From Chamaelirium japonicum (taxonomy: Eukaryota > Streptophyta > Magnoliopsida > Liliales > Melanthiaceae), in the NCBI GenBank assembly GCA_947650365.1, contig OX393550.1, positions 52,230,379 to 52,294,378 of the forward strand: a stretch of DNA of 64,000 nt. The letters are read 5' to 3'. Numbering within the stretch: the first letter of the stretch is position 1; the number at the start of each line of letters is the position of its first letter. Shown piece by piece: positions 36,576 to 47,499 of the stretch. Below the pieces are notes generated by a model. The model was not told the origin of the DNA. It saw only the letters and a list, made by a program, of their open reading frames with translations, and searched no databases. Made by a program: the position numbers and the translations under genes.

Positions 36576-37203
36576 GCCAAATTGAGAAAGATGTAGAGGG
36601 GGTTCTGCGGGATTCACAATGGATCGAGAAGGGGGCGTGAGGGAGAAGATTGTATGATTGACATGGAGCGAGGGTTTTGGGCTTCAAGCCTCTGATCAGG
36701 TGGAGCCGGCAACAAGAGAGAGAGAAAGAGATCGCCAGATTGAGAAAGATGTAGAGGGGGTGCACCGTTTGTTCACAAAGGATCGAGAGAGAGGGATTGA
36801 GAGAGATCGAGGGTTTTGGGCCTGAAAGCGAGCTTGGTCGGAAAGGGTGCGATTCACCACTCGGGGGGGGGGACTGCAAATTGAGAAAGGATCAAGAGAT
36901 AGATTGAGAGAGAGAGAGAGAGTGTACCAGTCGGGCCGGGTGGCTACCGGAAACCATCGCCTCCTTCTCCTACGCCGGCGACGAGCACCCGGTGCGACGG
37001 ATCGTGAGAGAGAGAGAAAGAGAATAAGAGAAGGGAAAGAAGGGGAAGAACGCAATCGGGCCTAAAAAGGGGGTCGGGCCTAAAAAGGGGCAACACTGCT
37101 GATTGGGGAAGGGGGGTACGTGGGGGGTCTGATCGGATCAGACAGCTGGGTCTGTTCTGTCACAGGAAAAACCCTGGTACAATGCACCAGGAACCTATTT
37201 TCC
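35819..37203. repeat. Right terminal inverted repeat of the MULE
   Basis: Inverse of 11647-12047 plus 25753-26846. From the outer end inwards it holds CACCAGGAACC, CTGTCACAGGAAAAACC, the GATC-rich GTCTGATCGGATCAGAC, GA tracts (36530-36572, 36713-36730), exon 1 and the first intron of the transposase, and the start of its main exon. The transposase promoter therefore lies within the repeat. Arms differ by scattered substitutions and microsatellite length, so they are clearly older than the Tat LTR pair. Confidence 0.8.
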
Positions 37204-37221
37204 TATATATATATATATATA
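37204..37221. repeat. (TA)n at the right end of the MULE
   Basis: Nine TA units directly adjoining the inverted repeat end, shorter than the tract at the left end. Confidence 0.9.
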
Positions 37222-37635
37222 ACTTAAATTGGGTCCAACTCAACACCAGCAGACAATAGCGTGCGATGCACCACATATAAAACTCAAAAACCATAAACCT
37301 CAACCAAATCCTATTCTATCGTCTCCATCCTTTGCCCAACCTGACCCAACCCAACCCAACCAAGGCTGATCTGAAGCAGCATGTACTGTGCAATTCCAAA
37401 AATTCCAAAATTCTGCCAAAATTAAAAAATCCAAAAAATTTAAAAAAGCTGCAAAAATTGGAGAATTCCGAAAATGTAACGTTTAGAAAAATTCTTAATC
37501 GAAATTGGATTTTGAAATTCCGGAAATTGAAATGTGAATACCATTTGGATTCCAAAATTTTTTATAAATTTTCCGAAACACATTTGATCCGATCCGATCC
37601 GATCCATCCGAAAATCAGCTCTATATATAGCTGAA
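37222..37635. other. AT-rich DNA, no gene recognised
   Basis: Contains short repeats such as CCAAAATTC and GATCCGATCCGATCCGATCC (near 37585). No coding frame is supported. Confidence 0.45.
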
Positions 37636-37757
37636 TCCTCCTTCAAGAGCCGTGGGATGAGAGGCACGTAACAGTAATCAGAACGCAAAGCCATGACATC
37701 AGCATGGCGTCATCCCGCGTGCAACCGCTCGCATCCCACGGCCCTTGAGGCGGGGAT
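37636..37757. repeat. Palindromic MITE-like segment
   Basis: CTTCAAGAGCCGTGGGATGAG on the left is matched by the inverse of CTCGCATCCCACGGCCCTTGAGG on the right, with a GC-rich loop containing CATGACATCAGCATGGCGTC. Non-coding, about 120 bp. No target duplication is clear. Confidence 0.5.
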
Positions 37758-37774
37758 GCAGCGCCTCTATTGCT

Positions 37775-38247
37775 TAATCGGGTAAGTTCACCGGGTTTGC
37801 GATAAAGCTGTGAGGGCATCGGCCAAAGCCTGCGCCGCAAAGTCTCTGTTGCCTCTCCTCCTTTTCCTTTCTCCCTTCTCAAAACCCTAATCCACAAAAC
37901 CCTAATCCACAAGCTTTCCAATTTCTCTCTCGCAGAAGAGGAGGAATCTCACCGAATATCGTCAAAGAGTAATAATCTCTCTCTCTCTCTCTCTCAAAAT
38001 GTTGATCCCATTTGGGATCTCTCTGAAAATGTTAACCCCATTTCTGATTTACCTCTGATGCCTCAAATTCTCACAGATCCGAATTCAACCAGCCCAAGGT
38101 CTACGGATCCAGCGGCGGCGGAGCTCGACGAACATCCACGATCGCCGTCTTCGTGGGGGTCTCCCTCACCACCCCGGGGGCAGCGGAGGCTCGAGGGCTC
38201 CTCCGACGTGATCCGCAACCTCCTCGTCTTCGGAGATCAACTCTGAT
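37775..38247 (+). pseudogene. Truncated copy of the MEE60-like gene start
   Basis: The leader (TAAGTTCACCGG, CTCTCTCTCAAAATGTT), intron end (TTCTCACAG) and first coding part match the intact gene at 39060-39560. An internal deletion removes the segment coding for the start of the first membrane helix. Similarity ends near CAACCTCCTCGTCTTCGGAG. The copy lies about 1.3 kb upstream in the same orientation, so it is a broken tandem duplicate. PPR-derived DNA follows directly. Confidence 0.8.
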
Positions 38248-38690
38248 AGCTTATGTGCTTCAGCAGCCATCCCCTTTTTGCAAAGACAACCCATCAACGT
38301 GTTGAAAGTCACGGCGTCCGGCGAAAGACCACGACCCACCATCTGCCTGAAGATTCCGATGGTCTCGTTCCAACGCCCCAATGGATGATGTAATTGTGCA
38401 CGATGACATCCGGGAGAACGCCCTCGATAATCATTTCTTGAAGCAGTCTGAGAGCCTGGATCATGTTTACTGGGATCCAAACGATCGAAAAGCCATCAAT
38501 CGTGCCGCAGGCACCACCACCAGTGCCCCCACCTTTGGATTCTCGATGGATAGCACATGAACTGCGTTGGATTTGGGTTTCGGGGAGGACTTGGAAGTGT
38601 CTGCATGATGTTTGAGAAAATGCCTCAGAAGCACCGAATGTGCGCTTGAGTTGAGTGAAACATGGTTGAGATCATCAGGCTGTTCCAAAA
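38238..38690 (-). pseudogene. PPR (pentatricopeptide repeat) gene fragment
   Basis: The minus strand encodes an N-terminal-like stretch (38688-38490, with LLRHFLKHHADTSKSS) and then PPR motifs. These include LLQEMIIEGVLPDVIVHNYI (about 38450-38390) and, after one frame change, IFRQMVGRGLSPDAVTFNTL and KKGMAAEAHKLSELI. PPR proteins bind organellar RNA. This piece is only about two motifs long and has no intact start or end, so it is a fragment lodged between the gene copies. Confidence 0.75.
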
Positions 38691-38880
38691 AATGATTATC
38701 AGGGGTGTTCTTTCGAATGTTGTCGAGCAGCGGAATGAGACCATCGGAGTCTTCAGACAGATGGTGGGTTGTGGTCTTTCACCGGACACCGTGACTTTCA
38801 GCACGCTGATGGGTTCTCAATGCCAGAAGGAGATCCTTTCACCGTTGCACAAACTGTAGAGGATCCGAATTCTGCAAAAA
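38660..38880 (+). pseudogene. Second PPR fragment, opposite orientation
   Basis: The plus strand encodes IIRLFQKMIIRGVLSNVV and then ETIGVFRQMVGCGLSPDTV, closely related to the minus-strand fragment at 38238-38480, followed by a stop. The two fragments form a degenerate inverted pair, which could fold in a transcript. Confidence 0.7.
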
Positions 38881-38935
38881 GGGGATGACTATTGAAGCAG
38901 ATAGCCTATCAGATTCTCTATGCAAAGAGGTGATA

Positions 38936-39052
38936 CCTACCACAGCCGTCTGATGCATCCACCTCGATCAGTGAATCACACTCATCCTGACTACACGCAC
39001 GCATCAGATGGCGGAGATTGCATACGACGCCTGGATGTAACGTATAGCATAG
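38936..39052. repeat. Diverged relative of the GC-rich foldback elements
   Basis: CAGCCGTCTGATGCATCC near 38944 and CACGCATCAGATGGCGG near 39000 repeat, in inverted form, the key word of the elements at 385-522 and 646-787, with a similar spacing. Here there is no TA flank, so the copy is either old or arrived with the duplicated segment. Confidence 0.5.
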
Positions 39053-39059
39053 CGTAGCG

Positions 39060-39235
39060 AGGTAAGTTCACCGGTTAGTGATTGATCTCTGAGGGGGCAT
39101 CAGCTAAAGCCCTTGTCCACACGCTTTGTTGCCTTCCTCTCTCTCTCTCTATCTCCCTTCTCAAAACCCCATTTTCTCTCTCTTCACGAACAGTGGAAGA
39201 GTTTCAACGGCTACGATCATCTGGAATCATCTCCC
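39060..39235 (+). promoter_or_regulatory. Leader / promoter-proximal region of the MEE60-like gene
   Basis: Pyrimidine-rich (CTCTCTCTCT near 39138) and conserved with the broken copy at 37775-37930, which suggests a transcribed 5' leader. No clear TATA box is visible close by. Confidence 0.4.
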
Positions 39236-39891
39236 ATGGACGAGTAAACCTCTCTCTCTCTCTCTCTCTCTGAAAATGTGAATCCCATTTTGGATTTACG
39301 TCTGATGCCTAAAATTCTCACAGATCGGAAGTCAGCCAGTCCAAGGACTACGGATCGGGCGGCGCGGCCGTGGGTAGGCGGCGGAGCACGACGAGCGTCC
39401 ACGTGACGGCGCTGGACGGGCTGGTGAACGTGAACTCCCTCTTCACGATCGCCGTCTTCGTGGGGCTCTCCCTCACCACGCCGGGGCAGCGGAGCCTGGA
39501 GGGCTCCTCATCCTGCGACGCCGGGCCGGACGTGGTCCGCAACCTCCTCGTGTTCGAGGTGGTCTCCTTCAGCTTCTTCCTCTTCTCGAGCCTCGTCGCG
39601 CAGGGCCTCAAGCTCGCCATCAACCTCCTCAACAGCAAGGACGTGGACGAGGCCTTCCGGACCCACATCAACACCCGCGTCCTCCGCCTCGGCATGCTCA
39701 GCTCCGCCATCGGCTCCGTCATGGGCTGCCTCTTCCTCGTCCTCTCCATGGTCAACGTCATCCAGATCCGGCTCGGCATGCTCTCCTGCGGCAGCGGCCA
39801 CGCCGTCCGCGCGGTTGTCGCCCTCGTCACCCTCGTCTCCACCGCCCTCGCCGTCTACATCTCCACCATCTTCTATGCCTTCACTCACTGA
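39236..39891 (+). CDS. MEE60-like four-helix membrane protein, host gene
   Basis: The only intact-looking host gene. The model has an 8-nt coding exon (ATGGACGA, 39236-39243), an intron from GTAAACC to TTCTCACAG (39244-39323) and a second exon 39324-39891 ending in TGA. The protein has 191 residues and begins MDESEVSQSKDYGSGGAAVG. I chose this start because the long frame has no ATG before TSVHVTALDG, and splice signals and phase fit exactly. The conserved TSVHVTALDGLVNVNSLF block (about residues 24-43) recalls the Arabidopsis MEE60 (maternal effect embryo arrest 60) family. Four hydrophobic segments lie at about 38-53, 76-98, 127-150 and 164-189. The molecular function of the family is not established. 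Codon ends are strongly GC-rich, unlike the surroundings. A broken copy lies 1.3 kb upstream. Confidence 0.8.
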
Positions 39892-40221
39892 TTCATGGAG
39901 GAGACTAAAAGTCCATGCTTTTCGTGTCAAAGATCCCAGCTTTCGGTTTCTCTGATCTGGAAGGGGTAGTTGTAGTACACCCTAAGCAAGACCATGGATG
40001 ATCTATTTTTCGATGCGGTAGGAATCGGAGGAGGATGAAAGAAGAAAATTCGGTTGATTGAGCTGAAGAAAATTTAGAAGCAGAATTTGAGGTGAATTTT
40101 TTTTTTAATGAGATTTTTTCACATTTTATTTATTGATGTTTCTGCTGTTGATTGAATGAATGGGGATGATGACTTGTCTTATTATGATTTTCTTACACAT
40201 TATTGTTACCAGATTGCCATT
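39892..40221. other. 3' flank of the MEE60-like gene
   Basis: Probable 3' untranslated region followed by AT-rich DNA. No definite polyadenylation signal can be chosen from sequence alone. Confidence 0.45.
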
Positions 40222-40230
40222 GTTGTATCC

Positions 40231-40613
40231 ATAGTTACCAAATCGGACGTTTTTTTTTTAAGTCACAGCAAATAGAAAAAAGACTTGTTTTTTTGAAAAA
40301 AAACGTTCGTACACGTTTTATACGCGTTTAAAACGGAAAAAACGCTTATAAAAACACTTCGGGTTTGGTCCGAATTTAAATTGGGTTCGGGTTTTATTTT
40401 TGTTATTAAACGCATATGCTATATGTTTTGATTTTTTGATTTCTTAATATTGGAAAATGACATGTATGCATACTTGGTATAATTTTCAAGAATTTTTTTT
40501 TGTATTTTTTTGATGTTTTCATGTTTTTTTTTTTCCGTTTTTTCTGTTGTCATTGTATCTTTCCGATTTTTCCTTTTGCGGTTTTTTTTCCGTTTTCCGA
40601 CTTGGTGACTATG
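40231..40613. mobile_element. MULE-type MITE (ATAGTTACCAAATCGG family), copy 1
   Basis: Inverted ends: ATAGTTACCAAATCGGACG on the left and the inverse of CGACTTGGTGACTATG on the right. Flanking 9-mers GTTGTATCC (40222-40230) and GTTGTATCT (40614-40622) differ by one base, as expected for a 9-bp MULE target duplication. Non-coding, T-rich, 383 bp. Confidence 0.75.
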
Positions 40614-40622
40614 GTTGTATCT

Positions 40623-42708
40623 TGAACTTTCAGCAAAACAAAACGTTTTTTACCCGATCAAAAAAAAAAAACCCTAGTTTGCAATTACAAGATCTCCATC
40701 TTTGCAATTAGTCGTTGTTGCTAGCCCTAAAGTGTAGACACCTTAAACCTTGATTCTCTTAAGAGTGCACCGGTTTGATTTTGAAACCGAAATTTCATTA
40801 TGTGTGGTTCTCATGCGACTCATATCGGAGAATGGGATGACTAATGGTGAGCATATACGGGATGTTACGCGGGATGACTTTCGATATACTAAGAAGTGTT
40901 TTACATTGAAGGAACTAGTCTTCTCCCGATGCTATGCTCATTCTTGCTAAGATTTCCACTGAATTTCAAATATGCATTTTGTTTTGGTTGTGATTCGTCG
41001 TGTAACTCATGTCGTTGTGTAACTCATTTTGCTTTAGAGTTCTTCTGGAGCATCAGGCCTTGCGGCTTGGCCTTTCGGACCGTAAATCTCTCTAAAGGTC
41101 TCCGCCACATTTTTTATTTGGATCTTTCTATAGGCCAACAATTTTTTCATGTGGGTTGGTTGGCATAGTGTTTCATAGGAATTTTTAGGATTAAAATGCC
41201 ATGTGCTCTCTAATTTAAGGTAACATTAACACCTAAACAACAACAATATTAATATAAAATCTTAAACATGAAGATGCTAATTAGGGGAAAATTAGGAAAA
41301 TAATGGATGCAAAGAAATAGTTCTTTTGATTTTCCTTACATGGGCGATAGGGTGCGATGAAAAGCCCATCCTGGCCTTTGATACTGTCAGTATACCAATG
41401 CTAACCACAACAGGTTGAGGTTCCACCATTTTTCAGCATCTCACTCGCACCATTGATGGCATCTTATTGCTCGATCTCGCCTGACAAATTTACGAGTTGA
41501 TGTGGACCATTGTGATGCTTGGCGATGGTTGATAGCATGGCTTCAATGTATACAAAGGTCTGCGGTCTGCAGTTGTTCCAAGTGTACCATGATGATCCTA
41601 ACCATCAGGCCAACTATCTCCTCATTGAGGTGATCCTAATTGTCGGAGTGGCTGACAAGCTTCAGGGTCTTGATTTTCGGGGATCCGGGGTTGAGGAATG
41701 AAGCATACAACGCTGTAGAGTTCCTTGGATTAGATAGACTGAAGGGGGTGATATTGCTCGATCCGATTAGATCGTTGCACGCTCGATGGAGAACTCCTCG
41801 AGTAGGGGCAATCACAAAGGACAATCTCGACGCCATAGGCACCAAAGGTTCAGGATGAGAGCTTGCAGAGGTCATAGCAGTGCATGGAGCTTGAGGTGGA
41901 TGAGCTTGAGGCGATAGAGGGAGACGAGAACAAGGACCTTATTATCAGTTGTTTGAAGTAGTCGTCACAATATTGTGAAGTCATCACAATTGCGGGTTTG
42001 ATCTTAGTGCATTGTTCGAGGTAGAAGGGGTTCTACTTGGGTGGAGGTAGACTAGGGTTGTAATTGTGCTCGAGTTATCCCGAGCCCCACCGGATTGAGC
42101 TCAGTTAGGGTCCGACTTGGGTAGAGGGCTAGCCTAAACCGTGGAGAGCAATAAAAGTTCACAGATCGCCTAATTGACACCAACGAGTGAAATCTCCTTG
42201 TGCCTCAAGGGTCCATAATAGCAACAAAGAACGTGCTAAACTATTCGCAGGAGTAGAAACTGCAGCGGTTAAGAAATTAAATAGAAATAAAAGAAGAATT
42301 TGGTCATGTTCGCATTAAATGTCCGGGTTTGAAGGGTTTGAACGTGGGCTTCACAAGAATGTTTTGGGCCATGCTCGAGCCAAGTCTAAACTTGGGGTCG
42401 CCCAACTTGAGCCCAACCCATTTCCCGGCCTAACGCTATCTAGCCCATTACTACGACTAGGGAACATAAGATCAAACTATTCCAATATTTTCCTACTCAA
42501 AAGTTCAAATTGAAAAAAAAAAAAACAATTTGGGTGATTTAATATAAAACAAAATATAGAGAACATCAAGATAATTAACTTTATTCCAACTCACTTTCTA
42601 ACCATAAGCTATTTGGTTCTCATGTTTTAATAAACCAGATATTATTAAATCTGGTATTATTTTTGTTGTTTGGTAGGTAGCTAAATTAGGTGTTATTAAA
42701 ACCTATAT
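40623..42708. other. Intergenic DNA, no gene recognised
   Basis: Scattered frames of 60-90 codons (for example near 40900-41170 and 41640-41860) show no recognisable domain and lack support. Some GC-richer stretches at 41500-42100 may be old gene or element remains. Confidence 0.4.
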
Positions 42709-42960
42709 GGTAAATTACACTTTGCTCCCCTGAAGTTTATCACAAAATCACTTAACCCCTTTGTAGTTTATAAACTACATTTTGCCCCCTTCAATTCAGT
42801 TTTGATTGGATAGAAATTATCAAAAGAGGAAATTTAACAGTTAACAAAAGCGATATTGTGCTAACATTTAGAGCTATAGGGGCAGATTTGGAACAAAATA
42901 AACTACAGGGGGGTTAAGTGATTTTGGGCTAAACTTCAGGGGAGTAAAGTGTAATTTACC
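42709..42960. mobile_element. MITE with GGTAAATTACAC ends
   Basis: The left end GGTAAATTACACTTTGCTCC and the following CCTGAAGTTTA..CACAAAATCACTTAACCCC are repeated in inverted form at the right end (GGGGTTAAGTGATTTTGGGC ... GTGTAATTTACC). It is 252 bp and non-coding. A possible target duplication AAACCTA is visible on both sides but the ends would then be asymmetric, so the superfamily is left open. Confidence 0.7.
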
Positions 42961-43021
42961 CAAACCTAAAACCAATTAAAACCTAAAAAGGTATAGTTTT
43001 ATGTAATACCAATACTGTTTA

Positions 43022-43195
43022 TCAACGGGGCTCTTGGTCTGATGGTACTTCCTCTCTCCCATGTTTGAGAAGTTCTCTGTTCGACTCTCGATATGGACAT
43101 CATGGAGTGAGCTTTCCCTCAAGGACGTTGTGTCTTGTTTGCGCATGCGAATCTTAGTTGTAGATGTCATTTTCACGGGATTATAAAAATAGTAA
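43022..43195 (+). mobile_element. tRNA-derived SINE-like element
   Basis: GGGGCTCTTGGTCTGATGGTA resembles the start and A box of a tRNA promoter. GTTCGACTCTC about 45 bp further on resembles a B box. An unrelated body follows, ending near GGGATTATAAAAATAG. This layout fits a plant SINE, but the family is not recognised. Confidence 0.45.
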
Positions 43196-43210
43196 ATAGC
43201 AGCTGCTGCC

Positions 43211-43532
43211 ATAGTTACCAAATCGGAAGTCGGGAAAAAATAGGCTATGTGAGAAGTCGACAAATCGAGGAAAAGTCAGAAAGATTAGAAAACAAACGGT
43301 AGAATTTTAGAACATATTTATATGTAGATTTTACAATAGGTTTTTTGAGCAAGATATTACGGGATTAAAACGTAATTAATCGGAATTAAAATATGAAAAT
43401 CGGGATTTTTTCATAAAATTGTGACTTTTTTTATAAAAAAAAAACGGAAAAGACTCGCGTAGCGAACGTTTACTGAATAAGTCGTGTTTTAATCGAGACT
43501 TATTCAAAAAATCGGATATTTTGGTAACAGAG
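43211..43532. mobile_element. MULE-type MITE (ATAGTTACCAAATCGG family), copy 2
   Basis: Starts ATAGTTACCAAATCGGAAG and ends TTTTGGTAACAGAG. It is flanked by a perfect 9-bp duplication GCTGCTGCC (43202-43210 and 43533-43541). The ends match copy 1 at 40231-40613, so both are members of one family mobilised by a MULE transposase. Non-coding, 322 bp. Confidence 0.82.
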
Positions 43533-43541
43533 GCTGCTGCC

Positions 43542-43615
43542 TCCCCCGGTTTTGATCTCCGGACCTTTTTGAGCCCATGCCCTAGCACCCTTTCCTCTGA
43601 CCGCTTGGTCGGTCC
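43542..43615 (-). mobile_element. Possible SINE or tRNA-like remnant
   Basis: Read on the minus strand, GGACCGACCAAGCGGTCAGAGG resembles a tRNA-Ser/Leu-like A box region and GGAGATCAAAACCGGGG lies where a B box would be. It is weak and may be chance. Confidence 0.25.
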
Positions 43616-43929
43616 AGTAAAAATAAATAATATTGCTTTTGGTAAAAACCATTGTGTTAGGGAGTCTCTCCGGACTCCTTCCCTTTCTCCCTATCGTTTT
43701 ACTCCAATTCATGAAGATCCCAAATCAGAGAGAGATGGTGTGAGCCTACTTAGGTGGAATGATAAGAAATGATGTTGCACTTAGTTATGGGTTAATCTGT
43801 CCGAGTTTGTGCTTGCGTTTTATTTGATTGAAAGTTTACCGTTCTTGATTAATGTTCTGTGATGTTTGGAACCTAAATTTTGTATAAGTCGAACAATGCG
43901 ATTATTTGTGGTATGTATATCTACTTGAC

Positions 43930-44130
43930 AATAGAAATAGGGGTGGCAATGGGTCGGGTTGAGACATAGGTATAAGGGCAAAACTCCCAATCCGAACCCG
44001 ACCCGTTTAATAAACGGGTCAAAAACTTAAACCCAAACCCGACCCACCTAATAAACAGGTTGACCCGACCCGGCCCATTTAACCCATTTACTAAATAGGT
44101 TGGGTCACGTCAGGTCGGGTTGGCTTGGGT
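43930..44130. repeat. Dispersed repeat rich in GGGTCGGGTT / AACCCGACC, second example
   Basis: Begins AGGGGTGGCAATGGGTCGGG and contains runs of AACCCGACCC and GGGTTGGGTC words, like 5511-5665 in the opposite orientation. Confidence 0.5.
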
Positions 44131-45064
44131 TTGGTCAACAGAACCCTAAGCCTCCACATCCCGTCACCATCATCCGTGATTCGTCTATCCTAGCCGCCAT
44201 CGTACCATCGAAGCCGTGCCGCAGCCGAGTCGAAGTGAAGGAGCATCGATCGGAGAGGAGGACAACGAAGAGCAAAAGCGTATTCCGAGGATGATCTGTA
44301 TCTTGCTTTTCCCTTCCCTTACTTTTGATGTAATGCAACTCATGATGAACTAAACATATTGCTAAGGCTTAGATGAAACCCCGGTTATAAGTATTTATTA
44401 GGTTTATTTATATTGTCTATGCTATGCACTCATAATCGAATATTTGATTCAATTATCGGATTATTATGATGGAAGTCTCTCACATAGTATGTCATGCATC
44501 CTTTGTCGTTATGATGAATCATCGTAGTAATCAATGCATGTTATTTAACAAAAATTTAGAATCTTGATTAGTTGTGCTTTAGTTAGACATCTAATGCTCT
44601 GTTCTAATACATCTTTGCATGAGAATTGAATCATACATGTGTCTTCAATTTAATTAAGAGCCTAAAGATCACATCCTCGAGTCGAGCACGGGATTTGTAT
44701 TCCCGCATGCTACTCGTTCGCATAGATCATTTTGAATAAACCTAGTAACTACGAATAACCGAGGTGGATTCGAATGCCTTAGTACCTTCTCCACTTGAAA
44801 CTCGACTTTCCGTAACTAGTTTGTTTTCCTGTCCTTAATTAGTTTGCTTTTAATCTCACAACAATCAACTCCCATTAAATTATCTTTTAAAGTAATTTAG
44901 GTTAAATAGTTAATAACCCTAGATTAGACAGTTCCCTCATTAGCAATCCCTGTGGGATCGACCTCGTAATACGTACCGCTCCTACAAAGCGATTCGTGCA
45001 CTTGCGAGTTATAATTTAGATCAAATTAACCCCTTAATTTAGGATTAGTTTAGATCGCATCAAA
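44131..45064. other. No gene recognised; possible retroelement boundary near 44960-45060
   Basis: Mostly AT-rich. Near 44950-45060 the text GGGATCGACCTCGTAATACG and CTTGCGAGTTATAATTTAGA recalls repeats often seen next to plant LTR elements, but I cannot assign it. It abuts the cut end of the copia fossil. Confidence 0.35.
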
Positions 45065-45083
45065 TAGCTTCTCTCCATTTTGG

Positions 45084-46382
45084 TCAATCAGTTCTATGTC
45101 GACATTCATATATACTACGTGGTTCATTATCTTCATCATCGCCCTTTGTTATTTCAGTAGCTACTTTGTATGCAAATATGTCATCGATGACTATTTCCTT
45201 TCGGTCCCAAATTTCACCCCTCATATGGAATATTGAGCTCTCATTATTTGGTACCGGTACCTTATCCATAATCACTGCAGGGATCTCTTCAGGAGTTTGA
45301 GGGAAATTTGGCCGTTGGGAAATATTTTCTTCTGGAAAAATATGGTCCATAATCTCTTCTGGAGCATTATGACCAGGTTCTTCTGGAACCTTAACTTCTT
45401 CTGGAGTTTTAGGGCATGATTTCTCATTCAACTTCCTCTTCCGGGGAACTGAATCTTTGGAACCTATAGGTCTGCCACGTTTCTGACGTGCAGCAGTTTC
45501 ATTAGTGGGAGTTGAAATATTAATTCTTGCAGGTACATTCTTGGCTGGAACAAACGATTTAGTTACATTAGTTGCATCATTGAAGGCATCAGGTAATTGA
45601 TTTGCAATATCTTGTAAATGTAAAATCCTTTTTACTTCTACCTCACATTGGGGAGATCTAGGATCTAGATGAGACATAGTGGAAGTATTCCACGATAATT
45701 CACGCCGTTCTTCAGGAACAGGCAGTTGCCTAGAAACTTCTTTATCTCCCCCTAACGGTGGGAAGACTGTCTCATCGAAATGACAATCTGCAAATCTAGC
45801 AGTAAATAGATCACCTGTTAAGGGTTCTAAGAATCTTATGATTGAAGGTGAGTCAAAACCGATATAAATCCCCAATCTACGTTGGGGACCCATCTTAGTT
45901 CTATTTGGAGGGGGAATAGGGACATGTACAGCACATCCAAACTTTCTAAGATGAGATATATTGGGCTGAATACCTGACACAAGTTGTGCAGGAGAAAAAT
46001 TATGGTATGAAGTAGGTCTGAGTCTAACAAAATTAGCAGCATGCAAGATAGCATGCCCCCATGCAGAAATTGGAAGTCTGGATTGTAAGAGTAATGGTCT
46101 AGCTATTAATTGCAAGCGCTTGATAAAAGCTTCAGCAAGGCCATTCTGGGTATGGACATGGGGGACAGAATGTTCGACTTCTATTCCGATGGATATGCAT
46201 AAGTCATTGAAGATTTTAGAAGAGAATTCAGCTGCATTATCCAATCGGATAGATTTGATAGGGTTATCAGGAAAACTAGCTCTAAGTTTGATAATCTGGG
46301 ATAATAATCTAGCAAATGCTAAATTTCTAGTAGAGAGTAGGCTCACGTATGACCATCTAGTAGATGCATCTATTAGGACCAT
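45084..46382 (-). pseudogene. Integrase core region of the copia element (fossil)
   Basis: Contains copia integrase core words (RLDNAAEFSSKIF, VEHSVPHVHTQNGLAEAFIK) followed by LRKFGCAVHVPIPP and YIGFDSPSIIRFLEP. The tail is rich in Pro and Glu and ends shortly before where reverse transcriptase would begin. Confidence 0.85.
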
Positions 46383-46475
46383 AAAATATCTAAATAGACC
46401 ACTAGAAGGGTGTATAGGACCACAGATATCACCTTGAACCCTCTGCAGGAAGGTAGGTGATTCTGTCTCTATTTT

Positions 46476-46904
46476 CTAAAAAGAAGGTCTAATGATTAAC
46501 TTCCCTTGGAAACAAGGGTCACAAAAATGGTCATTTGGAAAAGTCAAACTTCTATTGTTAAGAGGATGACCATAGGAATTATAAATGATCTTTCTAAGCA
46601 TACCTGACCCTGGGTGACCTAATCTATCATACCAAAGGACCAAATCTTCAGGATTTGGGAACTTCTGGTTCAAGTGGGTGGCATAGGACTCCATAACCCC
46701 AATGTGGGTAAAGTATAACCCTAAAGATAGGGTTGAGCATTTTTCTAGTATTGAAATATGCTCTCCGTTTTTAGATGTGATACAGAGGTATTCTAGATTG
46801 CCTTCATTTGTAGTTTCTAAATGATATCCATTTGCTCGGATGTCTTTGAAACTCAGTAAATTTCTTCTGGAATTTTCTGAGTATAGAGCATCCTTAATTA
46901 GCAA
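46476..46904 (-). pseudogene. GAG-pre-integrase region of the copia element (fossil)
   Basis: Includes RNLLSFKDIRANGYHLET and LVLWYDRLGHPGSGMLRKI, the typical zinc-region lead-in to copia integrase. Part of the same polyprotein as the neighbouring pieces. Confidence 0.85.
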
Positions 46905-47083
46905 ATGAGTACCATTAGGTAAAAGTATATGGGCTCTTCCGGACCCTGTACTATGTCAGTAGGGCCAGCCACTGTAGTAACCATACGTGAATTATATTCA
47001 ACATTTGTAAAGAATTTTCTGTGTTTCAGTATGGTATGTGTTGTTGCACTATCTATCAGGCAAATCTCTTTGCAGTTGGTCAT
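46898..47083 (-). pseudogene. Protease region of the copia element (fossil)
   Basis: CLIDSATTHTILKHRKFF resembles the copia protease active-site region, in which D-S/T-A/G precedes THHI-like residues. Confidence 0.7.
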
Positions 47084-47499
47084 CGTTCCTAAATGATAAG
47101 TTATGAGTCAATAAATACCATAAGAGAAGTATCAATGATAAAACTTACTAACACAATTTCTAAATAAAATCACCAGAACGATAATATAAATTGATAATAT
47201 CCAATAGAATATAAAAATTACTCAATAATGTCTGACAGAATAAAAAAAAACTACTGAGCAATGTTTAACAGGAAATAAAAACTACTTAGCAATGTTTGAC
47301 AAGAAGTAAAGACTACTTAGCAATGTCTGACAGAAAAAATAAAAGGAAAACTAAGGTCTTTAGAGATCCCAAGATTCAGGGATTTAATGTGTCATCGTCT
47401 AACTCATCAAAGTAATCTGAACTTTCCAGGTACGATGTCTTCAGGGCATCGGTCTGCTTCTGGTAATCTTCAGGCCACTCATTGTTATCTTCATTCATA

